Assembly (NCBI GenBank): GCA_038380795.1
Contig: CM076266.1
Location: 39,268,425 to 39,332,424, forward strand
Reading direction: 5' to 3'
Source of the DNA: Pyrocephalus nanus
Lineage: Eukaryota > Chordata > Aves > Passeriformes > Tyrannidae
Length of the DNA: 64,000 nucleotides
The position numbers were made by a program, and so were the translations under genes. The notes below the pieces were generated by a model. That model worked only from the letters and a program-made list of their open reading frames with translations, searched no databases and was not told the DNA's origin. Shown in pieces: positions 37,601 to 51,520 of this stretch; the first letter of the stretch is position 1; the number at the start of each line of letters is the position of its first letter.

Positions 37601-39650
37601 ATATGCTTTCTTCATGATCCTATAACTTAAGACAATGAAGTATCAGCTTCTTTTCTGTGTTTATCACCATTTGGGAATCTTATGATGTTTATGTATCCAC
37701 TGGCACACCATCCAAGATATTTTTATGAAGTACTTTGTGCCAAAGAAATGAGCCAGGGGAATTTTAATTATTGCTATTACTTTTATTTATTTTTGGTGTA
37801 CAGTTTGATTTCATGTCTGCACATAAGACATCACTGAAGATTTAAAAAAAAAGATCCAGCGAATGCAGCAAAATCTCTAAGAAATAACACATTTTTCCAA
37901 ACTATCTCAGAGAAACTCCTTAAAAGATCACTTACATGATTGCAAATATTGAGGATAAAATAAAACCAGTTTTCTTTTAGGGGTGGGTGATTAAACCCAC
38001 AATAATTAGGAGGATGCTGATTTCCGTGTAAAAGCAATATAAAAGAATAAAACAAAACAGCACCTACAGAGTTAAAAGGCTATATGTCTAATTCCTGTGC
38101 TATTTTCATCACTGAGTTCTGTTTGCAAGTGGAATTCAACTCCATGGGAGGAGATAATGAAGACAAATAGTATGGCTTTATTTTTAAAAGGGGTGGATAA
38201 TTTCATGGCAGCTTACAACACTGGTAACTGGGCAAGCTAAGATAATAAGGCTAATCAAATCTCATGCTTCACAGCACTAGTTCCCTGCGGGGTCAGGAAA
38301 AATCTTTCCACTGTATACAGCACTATACAATTAGCAAGGTTATTATTGGGGAGCAGAGGTACAACCTTCCAAAGAAACCAGCTTTTGCTGTTGTCAGAGA
38401 ACAGAGGCTGTACTTGGCCAGACAGAGAAAAGAGCATTATTTTCTTGTGATACTTCTGCTCATCTACACTGTCAGAGTTTTAGAATTACAATTCTCATGT
38501 TTGTTTAAAAAAAAAAAAAAAAAAATCCCCTGAACATGATTACCTAAGTGCATTACTGTCTGAAATCTATCAAGAACTCCTCCACCTGTGACTGGTATTC
38601 TAGTTCAAAAATAGTTGTCACTGACTAGACATGGGAATTGCATTGATTAAGATGTTGCAGGTTGCAAGTTCACATTTCCCTCTGGTTAGGTCAGTAACGT
38701 TACAGAATTTGCATCTTAGTAGCACTTTAGGCAGGAAGACAAAGCCTCAAATGATGATGAGCTCTTAGCTAGGAGTTGAAATGACATGTGTTTGGAATAT
38801 TTAGTTTGGGAAGTACTGTTCATTTTCTTTAATTGCCTGAACATATTGTTGTAGGTGTTCTGTGTGTATACTTGTATTTTATTTTCCATCAGTGTCTGCA
38901 TCAGGGAAATTATATTAGCTGCAATTGAAAATATTTAGCTATTTTTCTGCAAAATTTATGTTATTTATGAGAATGTGATACTCTTTATGAGTTGGTGGGG
39001 TTTTTTCTTAAGAGGCGGAGGAAGCACAACAGCAGAACAAAATTCTTTGTAAACCAATATTATGAAAACAATTCTGTTTCCATGAGCTATACCTCAAACA
39101 CAAGAACTGTCATTACCCTGACCCCTATCTCAAATATATTTATTTTAAAAGTACTAATTATTTTCAGGTGGCCTATACTTTTCCCCTGTGCGCATCCGCT
39201 GTGGGTTCTCAACTCTCAGCCCATGGAAAAAGTCCACCAAAACATAACCTTACCACCATTTTGAAACTCGGGTTACATGACAAGAAAATCTAAAAACATA
39301 AGAGGAGCTTGCACAGAGACGATTTCAAGACTTCTTTACAGGTGCAGTAGTGCTAACCTTCCTTATATAAAGAATATTCAGCCATTGTCTTTCACTAGAC
39401 TGCATGGCCCTGAGCTGTAGAAGGTTCAGCTAAATGAAGTTGAATCAAAAATATGACTTTTGTTTACTCCTCAGGTCTCAGAAAAAAAGTTCAGTAAAGG
39501 ATCTACTGTCTGCAGTATTCTCCTGAATACAGAGCTAGGCACAAAAGTTCCATAGAGCTGAACCATGAAAGTGTTCTGTTATTGAATAGGGTAGGTGATT
39601 TAGTGACAACAGACATAGCTGGTTTAGGTGTTCAGTGCCTTTTTTTTCCC
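34650..39650. other. PALS2 upstream flank, no gene seen
   Basis: This is AT-rich sequence beyond the CpG island. Short open frames show no family resemblance and no codon pattern. A phrase at about 35,520-35,600 (GTGCTGAGAGCTTCACAAGC and CAAAGAGCTTACAGCC) hints at an ancient L2/L3-type repeat but is too short to call. I see no exon, RNA gene or long repeat. Confidence 0.6.
38506..38525 (+). repeat. Poly-A run
   Basis: A homopolymer of about 19 A lies in the upstream flank. The bases before it do not look like a known processed gene copy. Confidence 0.9.
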
Positions 39651-39657
39651 CTTCATT

Positions 39658-39852
39658 CTTCAACGTCGAGGTCCCCCAGGGTTTGTGCAAGGAGAAAGAG
39701 AAGTTCCAGCAGCAGATGAAAATCATGACAGGGCATACTCGCAAGAACTCATCTCATACAAGTCCGTTGGACCAGATGGACTGCACCTGAAAGAGCTAAG
39801 TGGGCTGGCTGATGTCCTTACAAGGCTGTTCTCTACAAGATTAGTAAAGTAA
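39658..39852 (+). pseudogene. CR1 ORF2 fragment (start of reverse transcriptase)
   Basis: The translation includes SVGPDGLHLKELSGLADVL, which matches the conserved S-x-GPDGLHPRVLRELADV segment at the start of the CR1 reverse-transcriptase domain. The frame closes at 39,852 and the matching sequence then continues with shifts and stops, so it is a dead copy. The match is from memory of the family. Confidence 0.8.
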
Positions 39853-40212
39853 AAGAAATCAGAGGAGGTCCTTGACAACTGAAGAATATAAACCAATCTT
39901 CAGAAAAAGGAAACTACAGGAGGGACAGTCTCACTTAGGTTCCTGGGAAAGTCCTGGAGCAAGTCCTCTTGGAACATGTTTCTAAGCATATGAAGAAGGT
40001 GACTGGAAAAAGCATGGATTTACAAAGAGCAAATCATGTCTAACCAACCTGAAAGCATTTCTATGGTAAAATGACTGGATTTATGGATGTCAAGACTTAA
40101 GCAAGGCTTAAAAAACCTTAATAAAATACAGCAAGTTTTCTAACACTGATTTTCACAAGTTCATACTCTCACCCAAGTTCACACATTTCAGTCTAGATGA
40201 GCAGACAGCCAG

Positions 40213-40407
40213 ATGAATGGTCAGGCCAAGAGAGCAGTGGTTAATGGACGATGCTCTTCTCAGAGGGCAGTAGCAAATCTAACAAGTGGAGCACCACAAG
40301 GGTCTGTCCTGGAATATGTCCTGCTTCACATTATTAACAATGACCCGGAGGAGTTCACAGAGTTGCTCAACAGATTTGCAGATGAGAGTGGGTTAGGGTA
40401 CACTTGA
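40213..40407 (+). pseudogene. CR1 ORF2 fragment (reverse transcriptase catalytic region)
   Basis: The translation carries VVNGRCSSQR, then SGAPQGSVLEYVLLHIINND and NRFADESG. These correspond to the CR1 VVNG...[22 protein letters not shown]...FADDTK series. The second aspartate of the catalytic FADD box is replaced by glutamate, and the frame ends soon after, so no activity is expected. Confidence 0.85.
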
Positions 40408-43400
40408 AATACTGGTGGGAAGGACTGCCCTCCATCTTGACACGGTAAAGGAATGGGCCCACCTTGTGAAATTCAGCAAGGACAAATGCCAAGTCCTGCA
40501 CCAGAAGTAGACTAACTCCTTGCACTGATTCAGGCTGGAAGAAGATGTTAGTGGTTGCGCAAAAATGCCTTGTTGGGCATCAGCTCTTCTGAAAAGGCCC
40601 GAGGGGTGTTGGTAGACAGCAAGCTGAGCATGAGTCAGAGGTGTCTTCTGGCAGCAAAGAAAATCAACAGCAACCCAGCTTTATTAATATAAGAGGAAAG
40701 TCAGTATATTATTGCCCCTCTTACTTGTCACTTGTTAGATCACATTTAAATGCAGCCTTCAGTTTTGGGACCCTCCAGTACAGGAAAGACATTGAATAAA
40801 CTGAAGCAAGTTCAGAAGAGGCCCACCAAGACAGCTGGGGGCTGAAGCACTTGTCCAGCGAGAAGGAACTGGTGAAACTGGACTTGTTCAGTCTGGAGCA
40901 AGGTTGGCTTTGAGCTGGGCATAACACTAGCCTGGCAGTGCCTACTCGGAGGTTTTTGGGAAGATGGAGCCAGGATCCTCAATGGTGAATGACTGAAGGA
41001 TGAGAAAAAATAGACATAGATGAAATCAAGAGAAATTCACACTGTAAAGAAAACAGCCTGAATTCATCATTAGGATGAATTCCTGTTTCAGCATTAGGAA
41101 GCAGTGGAAGTGTTTGCCTAAATAAATTGTCCAGTCTTCTTCCTTGGAGGTTTTCAAGACTCAGCTGGAAAAAACCCTGAACAATATGGTGTGCTGTCAT
41201 AGCTGTCCTTTCTTGGACCATGAGGTTGGACTGGCGACCCCCTGAGTTCCCTCTCTGAATTACTCAATGATTCAGTGACTCAATAAGTTCACAGGAACTG
41301 TATCTACAGGGAAAGAAGACAGCTCTGGTATGGATTATGCAATAAAATGATAAATCTTAACTTATACTGGGAGCATGGGCCAGAATCCAAGCTACAGCTG
41401 TCCAGCTGTGCAGTAACAAGTGGGCTTAGTGCCATACTCTCCATTGTTTGCTCTCTTTTTGGCCTCAGCAACCATGCACTGTTGGTTGCTCTGCCTTAGG
41501 AAGAAGGCTTGCATATTTGCAGTCTTTTTTAGCCACCAGAAAAGTCTTAGTTTTTTTCCTTTCCATGGCCTCCTTCCCAGAGAAGAAGGACCCCCCGAAG
41601 TGAAAGAGAAGCATGGCAAAATTGTGAAAATAATGCTTGCAAAATGTCTTGACAAGGAACTCATATCTGAAAATAATTTCTTGAAAGAAAATGTAAAAAT
41701 TCTTCTACTTCACAATCTTGTCTTCAGTCCAGATACACAAAGATGAAATTTCAGAAAAATAGAATACAGACATGCTCATTTTCCCAAAGGTTTCCTTTAT
41801 ATTGTTAAAATTATGTCATTTACACACACTTCAAAATTCTTTTACACTATGTGATGGCTGTAAAGGGACCGTAGTTTAAAGAAAAGCCAAGTCCCAAGAA
41901 ATCTTTGTCACATTCAATAATATCAGAGTGCCAATGGAGAGAATTTTAATTAAAAACTTCAAATAAACTCCAGGGAATCAAATCATTTTTGAGCCTAAGC
42001 ATATCAGAAAAGCCACGGCTTAGCAGCCTACATGAGTAGGCTCAGCTCATTTCTTAACAGTGTTCTTCTCACAGAAAGTGTTGCCAGAGAGACTTTGTAT
42101 CCTCATGCTTCAAGGCCAAATTAATAGTCAGCTGAGGGCAGGAAGAACCACCCCTTACCAGAGAGAAATGAACAGCAAATGAGCAGCTTCAGACTGCAAA
42201 GTCCTCTTCCCTTAAGTTGTAGCTCTGGCTACAAAAGGCAGTTCCTCCCCCAAACTCTCTGGCTGCAAATCTTTTCAAGACGAAATACATTGCCATTCAT
42301 GTCTCCAGCTCAATGGAATACCAGCAAAAAAAATGTGTCTCCAGTGAAAATCTATTAAAAGATAAACATTGTCAGTAGCAAGCACTGCTGGCTGTTCCCT
42401 GCTATCTGCCATAGCAAATTCATTTAAAGGAACCCACATGTCAGTTTGGCAGAGACAACAACAGCAGCATCAGAGGACACTTTTCTGTTGAATGAGGAAG
42501 TAAAGCCCAATACTGAAGAAACAATACAAGATGGTTTAAAAAGGTACATAGATTGGAAAGGAGAACAAAGAGGAAAATAACTGCTGATTAAGTATTTTAC
42601 TTTTCAGAAAGGAATCATTTACTTACAGCCACATTTAGGGGTCAAATTCTTATGGCAAATATGATACCATGGAAAGAGTAGTTAAGGAATTATTTTAACA
42701 ATATCGATCTTACATAACTTCCATCTCCTCTTTAATTTTCAAATGCTTGTAAGACTGTAATAATATTCTAAAATTCCTAAAAGTATTTGAAAGAAATCTA
42801 ATTATGGCAATCAGAGCAAACCAGGCTTAAAAAAAAATAATTGACTGTATGCATATGTAATACAATATCTCAAAGACTAATTACTCATAGTGCATCATCT
42901 AAACAGACCCCAAATCTATAGTTTTTGTTCCCTAAGTAATTTCTTTCACAAAATTGCTTCTCATTTGAGAAAAGCTGGCTTGTAGAACTAATGGTATCCT
43001 TTTGGTCTCAGTTTTATGTCCAGTCAAAACACCATTTTTGCTGTGGAATGCATTCTGGAAAGCCAAGGAAAATATAGCCTCCTGAACCTCTTTGTCCAAT
43101 TTCTTCTGGGGAGAGGGAATTGTTACAATACAGATGTATGGAGTTATACTATACAAATGTGTCTGTGGGAGCTACAGACAAAGCTCCTATTTCCTTTGCC
43201 TCAGAAAAATTTCTGGCGGAGGAGGCAAGTGAGAACAAGCTGACTAATTTGGGGCAGCATCTGCCAAAGGGGAGGTACAGGCTAGTTACTTTCTGTTTTT
43301 CACAGGACTAAGGCTGTTGGCAGGGTTGAATTTCTGCTTATTGGCTAAACTCTCTCATGCAAGATAATATTTTTGAAAATCACCTAGGAAATATGGCAGA

Positions 43401-44489
43401 ATTTCCAGCATCATCAGTCTTTGAGATCCTTCAGACTATTAGAGGTATGGTTCATCTTACCTTGAAACAGGGACAGGGACTGTTTGACTTTTGAGATCCT
43501 TTGCATTCCTAGTTTTCTGTAATTTATAGAGAATGATTGATAAAACAAATAGAAATCATATTCATCCAGTGTTTTACATTGCACTGGATTATTAAAATAG
43601 CTTCTATGTTCTTTTCCATAAAGAAAATATGTTTTAAAGAGGCTCTACTATATAAAGTAACTATCCTTCTTACAGTATTTATTAACTATATACCCTTTTC
43701 CTTGCTGTTTTTCAGACTTATTTATATTTAAGATCCATAAGGCAAGGATAATCTTCATTCTGTGTCTAAACAGTGCCTAATCTGTTACAATTCCTCTTCT
43801 TGTTGGCCCACAGGCAGTTCTATGAATAAAACTAGCAAAAATAGTAAATTGTGGTTTTTAGATTCTAACAACATTATATACAAGGTCCTCAGTTTTGTTT
43901 TGACTTCAGATTTTAGCAGATGCCCTCCTAGGTGTTCTGGAGCATTTTTATGCCTTTCAAAATCTTTGCACACATCACAGGGCTTCCCCTCTACTTCTTA
44001 AATATTTTACTAAAAATCAAATGGTGTAAAGTTCAGGACTTGTCTTAAAGCAAAATTTAGAAGCAGCAATGCCTAAAAGTCACAGCTGAGTTAGTTCTGT
44101 CAGACAAGGGTAAAAATCCTTTTTCTTTCTTTTAACAGACTGCCAGTGATTTTAATAGCACTTCCTTCCTACCTGGCTTTTCATTTCTCATGAAAGAAAA
44201 AAACCCAAACCAACCAAAAATTAAATATTTCTTCAGTCAAAATTGGATGTTGGCAGTAGTAGTTTCCCAGGCATAAGATTACTCAAAGGAAAGCTAGATA
44301 ATAGTAGTAACTACCTAGTGGTAACCTAGTAGTGTATTGGACTTCAGCCTATGAGAGACCAAATTACTTTATAAACTCATGTATGTGTTATGCAGAGATA
44401 CTATTTATTTGTCTGTCAGTCAAATATTGGAATCTGGACGGGGGAAGGGAGAAGGAAAGAGGACATGCCATTGATATTCAGCACAGCTG

Positions 44490-44508
44490 TTTAAAAAAAA
44501 AAAAAAAA
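44490..44508 (+). repeat. Poly-A run
   Basis: A homopolymer of about 18 A lies in the upstream flank, after a GGGGGAAGGGAGAAGG purine stretch. No attached retroelement is recognised. Confidence 0.85.
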
Positions 44509-46367
44509 AGACAAGAAGTAAAGAAAGTATCTGTAGGTTGGATTTATGAAAGTGGTGCACAGAATTTGGCCAGGTTACAAGGCCGTGTGATTTTTTCTAA
44601 TCACAACCTGATTGTTGTTTCTGGCCTCTGAATTTATATCTTACCTAGATTCCCATCTGTGTCTGAAGAATGCAAGACACGGCTCAAAGGCACGGGAGAA
44701 AGTGACTTATAGCAAGGCCAGGTGCAACCACTCTATAGTCACAAAGGCGTACTTAGCCACATGCTACTTCCATATCATGGGATTGAGATCCCAGCACTCT
44801 GCTCCCGCTGGTACTATTGCAGAGGCTGCAACTGCGCTGTTTCTGTATCTACACCAAGTCTGCGGATGTTTGGGCTGGGCAAAACCGCTCTTGTCCCAGC
44901 ACAGGTCAGAACACAGTCCACTACACACTGGATACAGAATCCAGGACTGATTTTCAATTCATTGATTCTTCTGGGAAAGATGCATCCACCCTCAAATCAC
45001 CACTATTGCAGCTCACAAGAGCTCATGTTTCCCTTTGTGCCCCACACCACTACTGGTAAGGCCTGCAGTTGAGGTTTTGTGACAGCTAATAATTTCATTT
45101 CCTAATCTGGAAATTAATTGGGGTCTTCCAAATGCAAAGCACTCGATGTCAAAACCAGGCGTAAAAGGCGTAACACCGAATGCAGGTATCAGCTGTTAAA
45201 ATAAGTTCTTAGAAGTTTGAATCCATTCAAAGTTCAAATTCTTTCCCCAGTGGTGAAGGCTAACCTCTGCCACTTAAAACAAACACAGATTTTTGCATGG
45301 GAACTGTGCCCTTCATAGCTCCAGTCTCAGGAGTAAGACCAACCACAGAAAGAAAGAGATGCCAAATCATCATAGGGGATATGGCCTAAATTAGCCCTTC
45401 CAGGGTAAGAGAAGTGTTTCTATGTTGAACTGAAAGCCATCCTAGAGCTGGCAGTCCCTACTGGGGATCCATCCTGTTGCTGTGACGTGCAGCTGTCTGC
45501 TCTCTTCCACTCACAGAAGCAGAAGGGAGCATATGGTTTCGTACATTTATCTTCTGTGGCATGACCTTTTTACCTCTGCATAAGGGAAAAGGAGTCTTGA
45601 AAAAATCCTACCTTTTCAGTGGTGCATTAATAACTGAGTGCAAATTTGTAATCATCTGAACTATACACTTGAGTTTGATTTTTATTTAGCAGAAATCTTA
45701 CCCCGGAAATATGATTTGTGATTATCACTTACATTTCCAGTGTACTATATTAGAATGGCAGCTTTAAGAAAATCGTTATAGAGTGCACTATAAGCCTTCT
45801 CCTTTTATAGTACTCTATTTTTCCATAAATAGTAGTATGAACTCAATGAAATAGATTTCATTAAAATGGATGTTTATTGATAAATATTAGAGAACCAAAT
45901 TATTATGGGAATAGCACACAATAAGGCATGTATTACTTGACCTTTAGTTCAGTTTTTGGATTAGCTGAAGTTCCCCAACCTTGAGTTTTTTGAAGCACAG
46001 CAGGTGAATTTTAATAGACCATTAAAACACAGCATCTTGTGTCTTTCTGCAACATATTATGGAGTGAAATAATCTGCATTTCACTGAGAGCATACTGACT
46101 GCTTTTGGTCCCAAAAATGGATGAGAACACCGTGCTCCATACATGTTGGGAGAACCAGCAAACTGTGGCATTTCTCCCTGATGACACAGAACTTCATGGA
46201 AAGACGTGACTCATACTGGGTAGGAAACTGTTGCCTAAACAAAGACATTTTTGACATTGCAGGCAGCCTGCATGGTGTCCAGCTGTCTTTCCAGAAGGTG
46301 CCAGCCTCTTCTAGATCTCTCTTCATCTTCACTGTCATTTCTACCCAGATGTCTTACATACTTCATG

Positions 46368-46800
46368 TCATCTGAAGGACTTCATATACCTACTTGTTGG
46401 CATCTGACTGACTACGACTGCAACCTCTACCTCCAATAATAAACCTTCTAGACTAATGCAAAAATACTGCAGCCATGAGCTATGGATAGACAGACATATG
46501 GATAGAGAGGTGGATAGGAAAGCTCTCTCCAGACTTTCCATGAAGCTTTGACATGGAGGCATTCTGGTTCTTCCAAGGTGATAAGAAATAAGTAACTGAG
46601 TTGTTCCAGTGCAGTTGAGCCAGCTGAGCCAGCTGATGTTCTCACCAAGAACTTTTGCTGCCTCAAAGATTAGTTCCTGCAAGGTCTTCTCCACAAGTTC
46701 CTTGGCTCTTTCTAAGAAGGGATTGAACTAAGGAAAACTGCCAACTAACACCTTACTAAGCTTCTCATGCATTTCAAGTGTCTTCTCTGTCAACATCTAA
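46368..46800 (-). pseudogene. Possible protein-like pseudogene fragment, unidentified
   Basis: One minus-strand frame reads with a helical, acidic/leucine pattern unlike chance translation. It starts at about 46,797 with LTEKTLEMHEKLSKVL, meets one TAG, and continues FNPFLERAKELVEKTLQEL and IFEAAKVLGENISW before becoming less protein-like. The repeated EKTL phrase and the single stop suggest a decayed gene copy or exon. I cannot name a family. No flanking splice pair or poly-A tail is evident. It could still be a chance frame. Confidence 0.25.
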
Positions 46801-49800
46801 CAATGACAGGAGTTTCAACCCGATGCACTGAGGTTTCCAACATCCTGTCACAATTCAGGCAGTCTTGTCAGAGCTCAGAATTGCATTGCCACAACCACTG
46901 CAGATACTGGAAAGAAGGGGAAAACTAGCTCTTAAGCTAGAACAGATTAACTTAGAAATGTTCTAAATGTGCCTGTTACTCTAGTGGTCTCAATACATAT
47001 TTTCTTGGTTTAATGTATAAACTTTTACAGTAGAGAGTTGTCTATATTTGTGTCTAGTATTCTATCAGATCTTAATAAACATGTAATAATATATTATCTC
47101 AAACTTGTATGCTGTGATAACTTACAAATATGGCAAGGCTTTTGAGTTTTCCAGTGCATTAAAAAAAGATTACATTAGTGCTTCAAAAATAGAGTGAAGT
47201 AAATAAGCTCTGACAGTATAAAGAAATGTTGGAGAGAATAGAATCAAGTTAGTAAAAGAGCATCTCTGTTTATTCAGAACAGAGTTTGATGTTCTAACTG
47301 TTAAACATTAATGTATTATCTTGATGGATTTTGTACCTACACACTTTAACATCACAGACGAAAAAGCTTTAAAAATAGCACACTGTAATACGTGCTTCAT
47401 TTATTAAAAATGTATGGCCAAAATAGATCGCATTTTTCATTGTCTTCACCTTCTTGTCACTGTTCTCATAGTGAAAATCACAAATTCTGTTTTGAAGCTG
47501 AAAATGAATTGCAGTTGTCATTAAATGTGGGTGTTTACAGATGTTATTAATTGACAAAATAGTACACTGTTCTCAGCAAGAGAATGCTTCATTTATACTC
47601 TGGAGAGCTGAAAGCTCCCCTAGAAGAAGAGAAGAGCACTTAGCAGCTTTTGAGACATGAAGAAGATGGCACATGAAGAACATTATCTCTCTCTTGCCTT
47701 TTTTTATTAATAATCTGAAATAGTTTTTACTGTGTTTCAAATCTTTGATCAAATTTCACTAATAACTCTGGCAGCCAAAACAAGGCTCTAATCCTTCTGG
47801 TAACTCCTACTAAGTGTTGAAAACAGGCAATGTCCAAGGTAGATGATGGAATGAAAAGAATACAAAAGGCTCTGTACCTTGTGTCCCCCTTTTAGTTCTG
47901 CTAGTGGCCTAACCCCAACAGCTGTCATTAAATTCAGTAGGAGATTTGAACTCCATCCATTTCTAGGGATCAAGACATCAATTTCTAGCAGAAATGTTTT
48001 ATGTAAAATACATCTTATATAAAAAAATAAAAAAATTCTTTCCTATTGAAAAAATATTTTACTTCAGGATTTTTTTTAGCTGCTTTGTATCAATGGAAAT
48101 CAGAATCAGCACTTTTAAATTATGATAAGAAACTGAAGGCAGGATTGGCCTGTAATTATCTTGCTCATTCCAAAATAATCTGAATCTTAATAACATACAA
48201 TTGACTGTTCTCTTTCAGGAATCAAAATAAAGGCAATTAAGACAGACATTCCATTAAAGCAAGTATGTGTGTAGATTTCTGGCAGGTAATAGAGAACAGG
48301 CAAAGCACAGAATGAACAATGTCTAAATTTAATTTTCAAATTAGTCTGTTAAGGTTTTTCAAAATGCTTCTGTTGGTTTAACAGGAAAATATAGAATACC
48401 TCGTGTGGTCAAAACATTGTCTTTTAATTCCCTTGTGTGGTATTGTAACCCAGGACATTTGAGTAGTAACATTACTTACCCTCTTTACATTTTAGTAGCA
48501 CCAAATAGCACAACTGTGACAAACACATATATCAAGATGTCCCTCACTTTTTTCCTTATATGTTTTTATATGTTTTTTGTTGTGTCTTACTAACTTTTGA
48601 AAGATAAATATAAAGACAAAAAGTGGTCTATGTAAAAATAACCAAATGAGTAAAAAAAAAAAAAATACTGCATGCTGAGATGTATAGCTCATATCTGCAC
48701 TTCTTCACACTGCAAAACCATTTTCCAGCATCGTGGAGTTTTATAAATATATGTTTGACAGCTCAGTAGCAAAGTATATTCCCACTTTGGGTGGAACATT
48801 GCAATTCTGCAGGATGTTGATTCATTGTGAGTTAGTCCAGTTGGCAAGTTAATTAATGTCAGTCAAAAAGAAGAGTTATAAATATCTTCATGCACTAAAC
48901 TCTTCCTTTTGCTTCTTGAGCTCTACTGCATATGATGGTTTTGACCTGGCCGTGATCATTCGTTTAGCTTGAATTGTGTCTTGCTTAAGTTGTTCATTTA
49001 AGCAGTTAACCCTTGTTTAATGCAGTGGCTCCTACTGAAGGGCACCTGAAATCACAGTCCCTTGTGGCTCAGCAGGAGCTTACAGGCAGATGGTGTGTGC
49101 TTTTGTGCTGGAGAACGCTTGAAAAATCACAAACCAAAATGCTTAAACTAAGATTCCACCTTAGTTACACCGTATTTCTTACAGGATTCTTCAACAGTGC
49201 TTCCCAAACTGGGGTTCTGATGAACATTGTCAGGAAATGGCTCTACTGGGTTTACAAAACACTGGAAAAAAATGTGATTACACCAAATCAGAGTATTCTT
49301 CTCAGATGAGATGGCAGCAGCACTGTTCTCATAGAGCTGGACAGGGAGAAACACTGCAATCATGTTTGTGCAGCAGCACTGCAAACATCTTTAATTTGCC
49401 TTTGATAGTTTGCAGGTCCCTGATCCAGACAAACATCTGCAGATGACATGTACATCATTCTATGTCCCCGAGGGAGTAGGTACAGCTGACAGCTCCATGA
49501 CTGAACCCCTGAGCTCGCCCAGCTTGGGCTTAAATTCAGCTTTGCTGAAAGTGACCATGGAAGGCTTCCTACGTCCTGTCTGAGAACTTACATCAACAAC
49601 AGTTTTCAATGAGCTTTTTTAGCTGGGTTTTTTCAACTGAGACTTTCCTCTCAACAAGCTGTTTTCTTCTTGGTGCTTCTCACTTGTTTTTAATGGAAAA
49701 TACCAAGAGCTGCTCATATCCCTGTAAAACAGCTGGGCAAGGGATGCAAGCATGTGGTGAGAAAGACTCATGTACAGCCAGAGCATTTCCCATCAGCCAG

Positions 49801-51464
49801 TCCCAGGTGCCTTTGTTCTCTCTGTTTACTGCTACAAATCCTTTCCAAGCCCTCAAACTGAGTTAAGAGCACAGGTGCTTACCACAGAGGACAGCCTCCC
49901 ACTCTCTGGGCCAAGTTCAGGAAAGACAGACTTTTCAATGCCTCAGATTAATTACACACATTATTTATTGGCTCCCACATCTTTCCATTGATTGTTATGT
50001 CAGAATCTAATTTAACAGTAGTGGAGTGACAGGGAACAGAGGGCACCCAGGGGCTCAAGATACTTGTGTTGTTTTCTTAAAATATCCTGAATCATGCTGA
50101 TATTTTCTTTTCTCTCTAAGGAATGGGAGAATGTACATTAAAACCAGAATAAACATTCTGACACAAGAAATCAAGGAGAGTCTTGCCATCAGCTTTAGTG
50201 CAGCATGATTAAACTGTAGCTGGACAGCTACTAATAAGGTAAAAACCTCTTCATGTGTTAATACATTTTCATGACATCTGGATGTGTATATCTACCAGTT
50301 CAGGAGAGGACAACCTTGGTAGTTTGAGTTGCAGTCTTTTCTAAATTGACAGAAGTGCTACTCTGTCTGCTGCACTTTAATATGGGGCAAATCAAGTCAC
50401 CTGCCAGGAGGACATCTATTCCCTATATTCCATTTCTTATTTGAATTGTTTATGTATCATAATAAATTGAGAAGAGCTTTTTTGGTAGAAAAACATAATA
50501 AACAGAAACATATAAGTCTAGAGATGCACATTCTAGGGAAAAGCTTAACTTTCCTATGAAGAATGCTTCATAGAGCAGCTGAAGTCAAATTAATAGAAAT
50601 TTGAATGAATGGTTTCTCTCACTAAACTGGAGACTACTCATATTCTGAAAGTCAGCCAGCATCTGATAGGGCATTAGATGCGTAAACACCCCATTGGAAA
50701 TAAAATCAGATTCTTCAGTGTCCTGAAGTTAAGGTTCTTTCTTTTGTATATAGACTGTTGTATCACTTTTTTGGTGCCTTACAGGAAGATGAGTCATTAG
50801 GAGAAATGAACATGGAGAAGGCTTGACACTTTGGCATGAAGAGGATAGGAATAATGAATATGGGTGAGGAGATGGGAGGAGAAGGCAAAAGAGATGGCTA
50901 GAGTGTCGCTATTGCTTGTGACTGACAGCCTTAGGAAAACTAATTAGGGCTGAGGAAGCTGATGAATTCCATATAAGAAAATGTAGTTTGAATATTAATA
51001 GGCTCTGCTCCATTATTGTCCAATTTTAAATCTGTTAAATTTGAAGGGGCTTTAAGTTTGAGGAAACACATTTTCTTATTCTTGTGACATGATGAGCAAT
51101 GCAAGGATTTGGAAATAGTACTTTTTGCAAGGGTCCAAACCCATGTGTGTACTGGGAGTTAGCACGTAGTTAATGCACAGCTGAAGTCCAACTTATATCT
51201 TTTTAAGGGTGTCCATGAAACTTAGATGGAGAACTGGGCTCTATTTCTGAATAAGCTGGCAATGTCACTCAGTATTTGCCATCAGACAAGGAAAAAGTGT
51301 TGTACAGTGCATTTTTCATTTGGTTTGCTGTTCTGCTGTTTTAAGGATAATTATTTGCCATTGCTTGGCTCTGTGATTCATTTGATTGTTTTCCCTCATT
51401 TCAAGATGAATTGTAGTTTTTAATCTGTTTGCTGTCATGTCTCATTTCACTGAAACACACATAT

Positions 51465-51520
51465 TGCTCTTATTGCTGTGCAAATAGGTGCTACATAAAT
51501 ACAACTTATTATTATGATCA
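51465..51520 (+). repeat. Possible ancient SINE/LINE tail
   Basis: The phrase AGGTGCTACATAAATACAAC followed by TTATTATTATGATCATTA resembles the 3' tails of old amniote MIR/L2/L3-type repeats, which end in a GGTGCT-ATAAAT motif and TTATTA runs. Only the tail is recognisable. Confidence 0.3.

Larger units (their letters stand above)
39655..41281 (+). mobile_element. CR1 retrotransposon with remnant reverse transcriptase
   Basis: This 1.6-kb copy includes the reverse-transcriptase region and the 3' end: AAATCATGTCTAACCAACCTG (around 40,030), CAGATTTGCAGATGAGAG (around 40,372), a CTGGGGGCTGAAGCAC segment, and a terminal GACTGGCGACCCCCTGAGTT region followed by an ATGATTCAGTGA tail. CR1 is about 4.5 kb when complete, so this copy lacks its 5' part. 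The left edge is approximate. It sits in the PALS2 upstream flank in plus orientation. Confidence 0.9.

Noticed and set aside
44612..45072. Three overlapping plus-strand frames of 80-116 codons
   Set aside because: Overlapping frames in several phases indicate slightly higher GC and few stops, not coding sequence.
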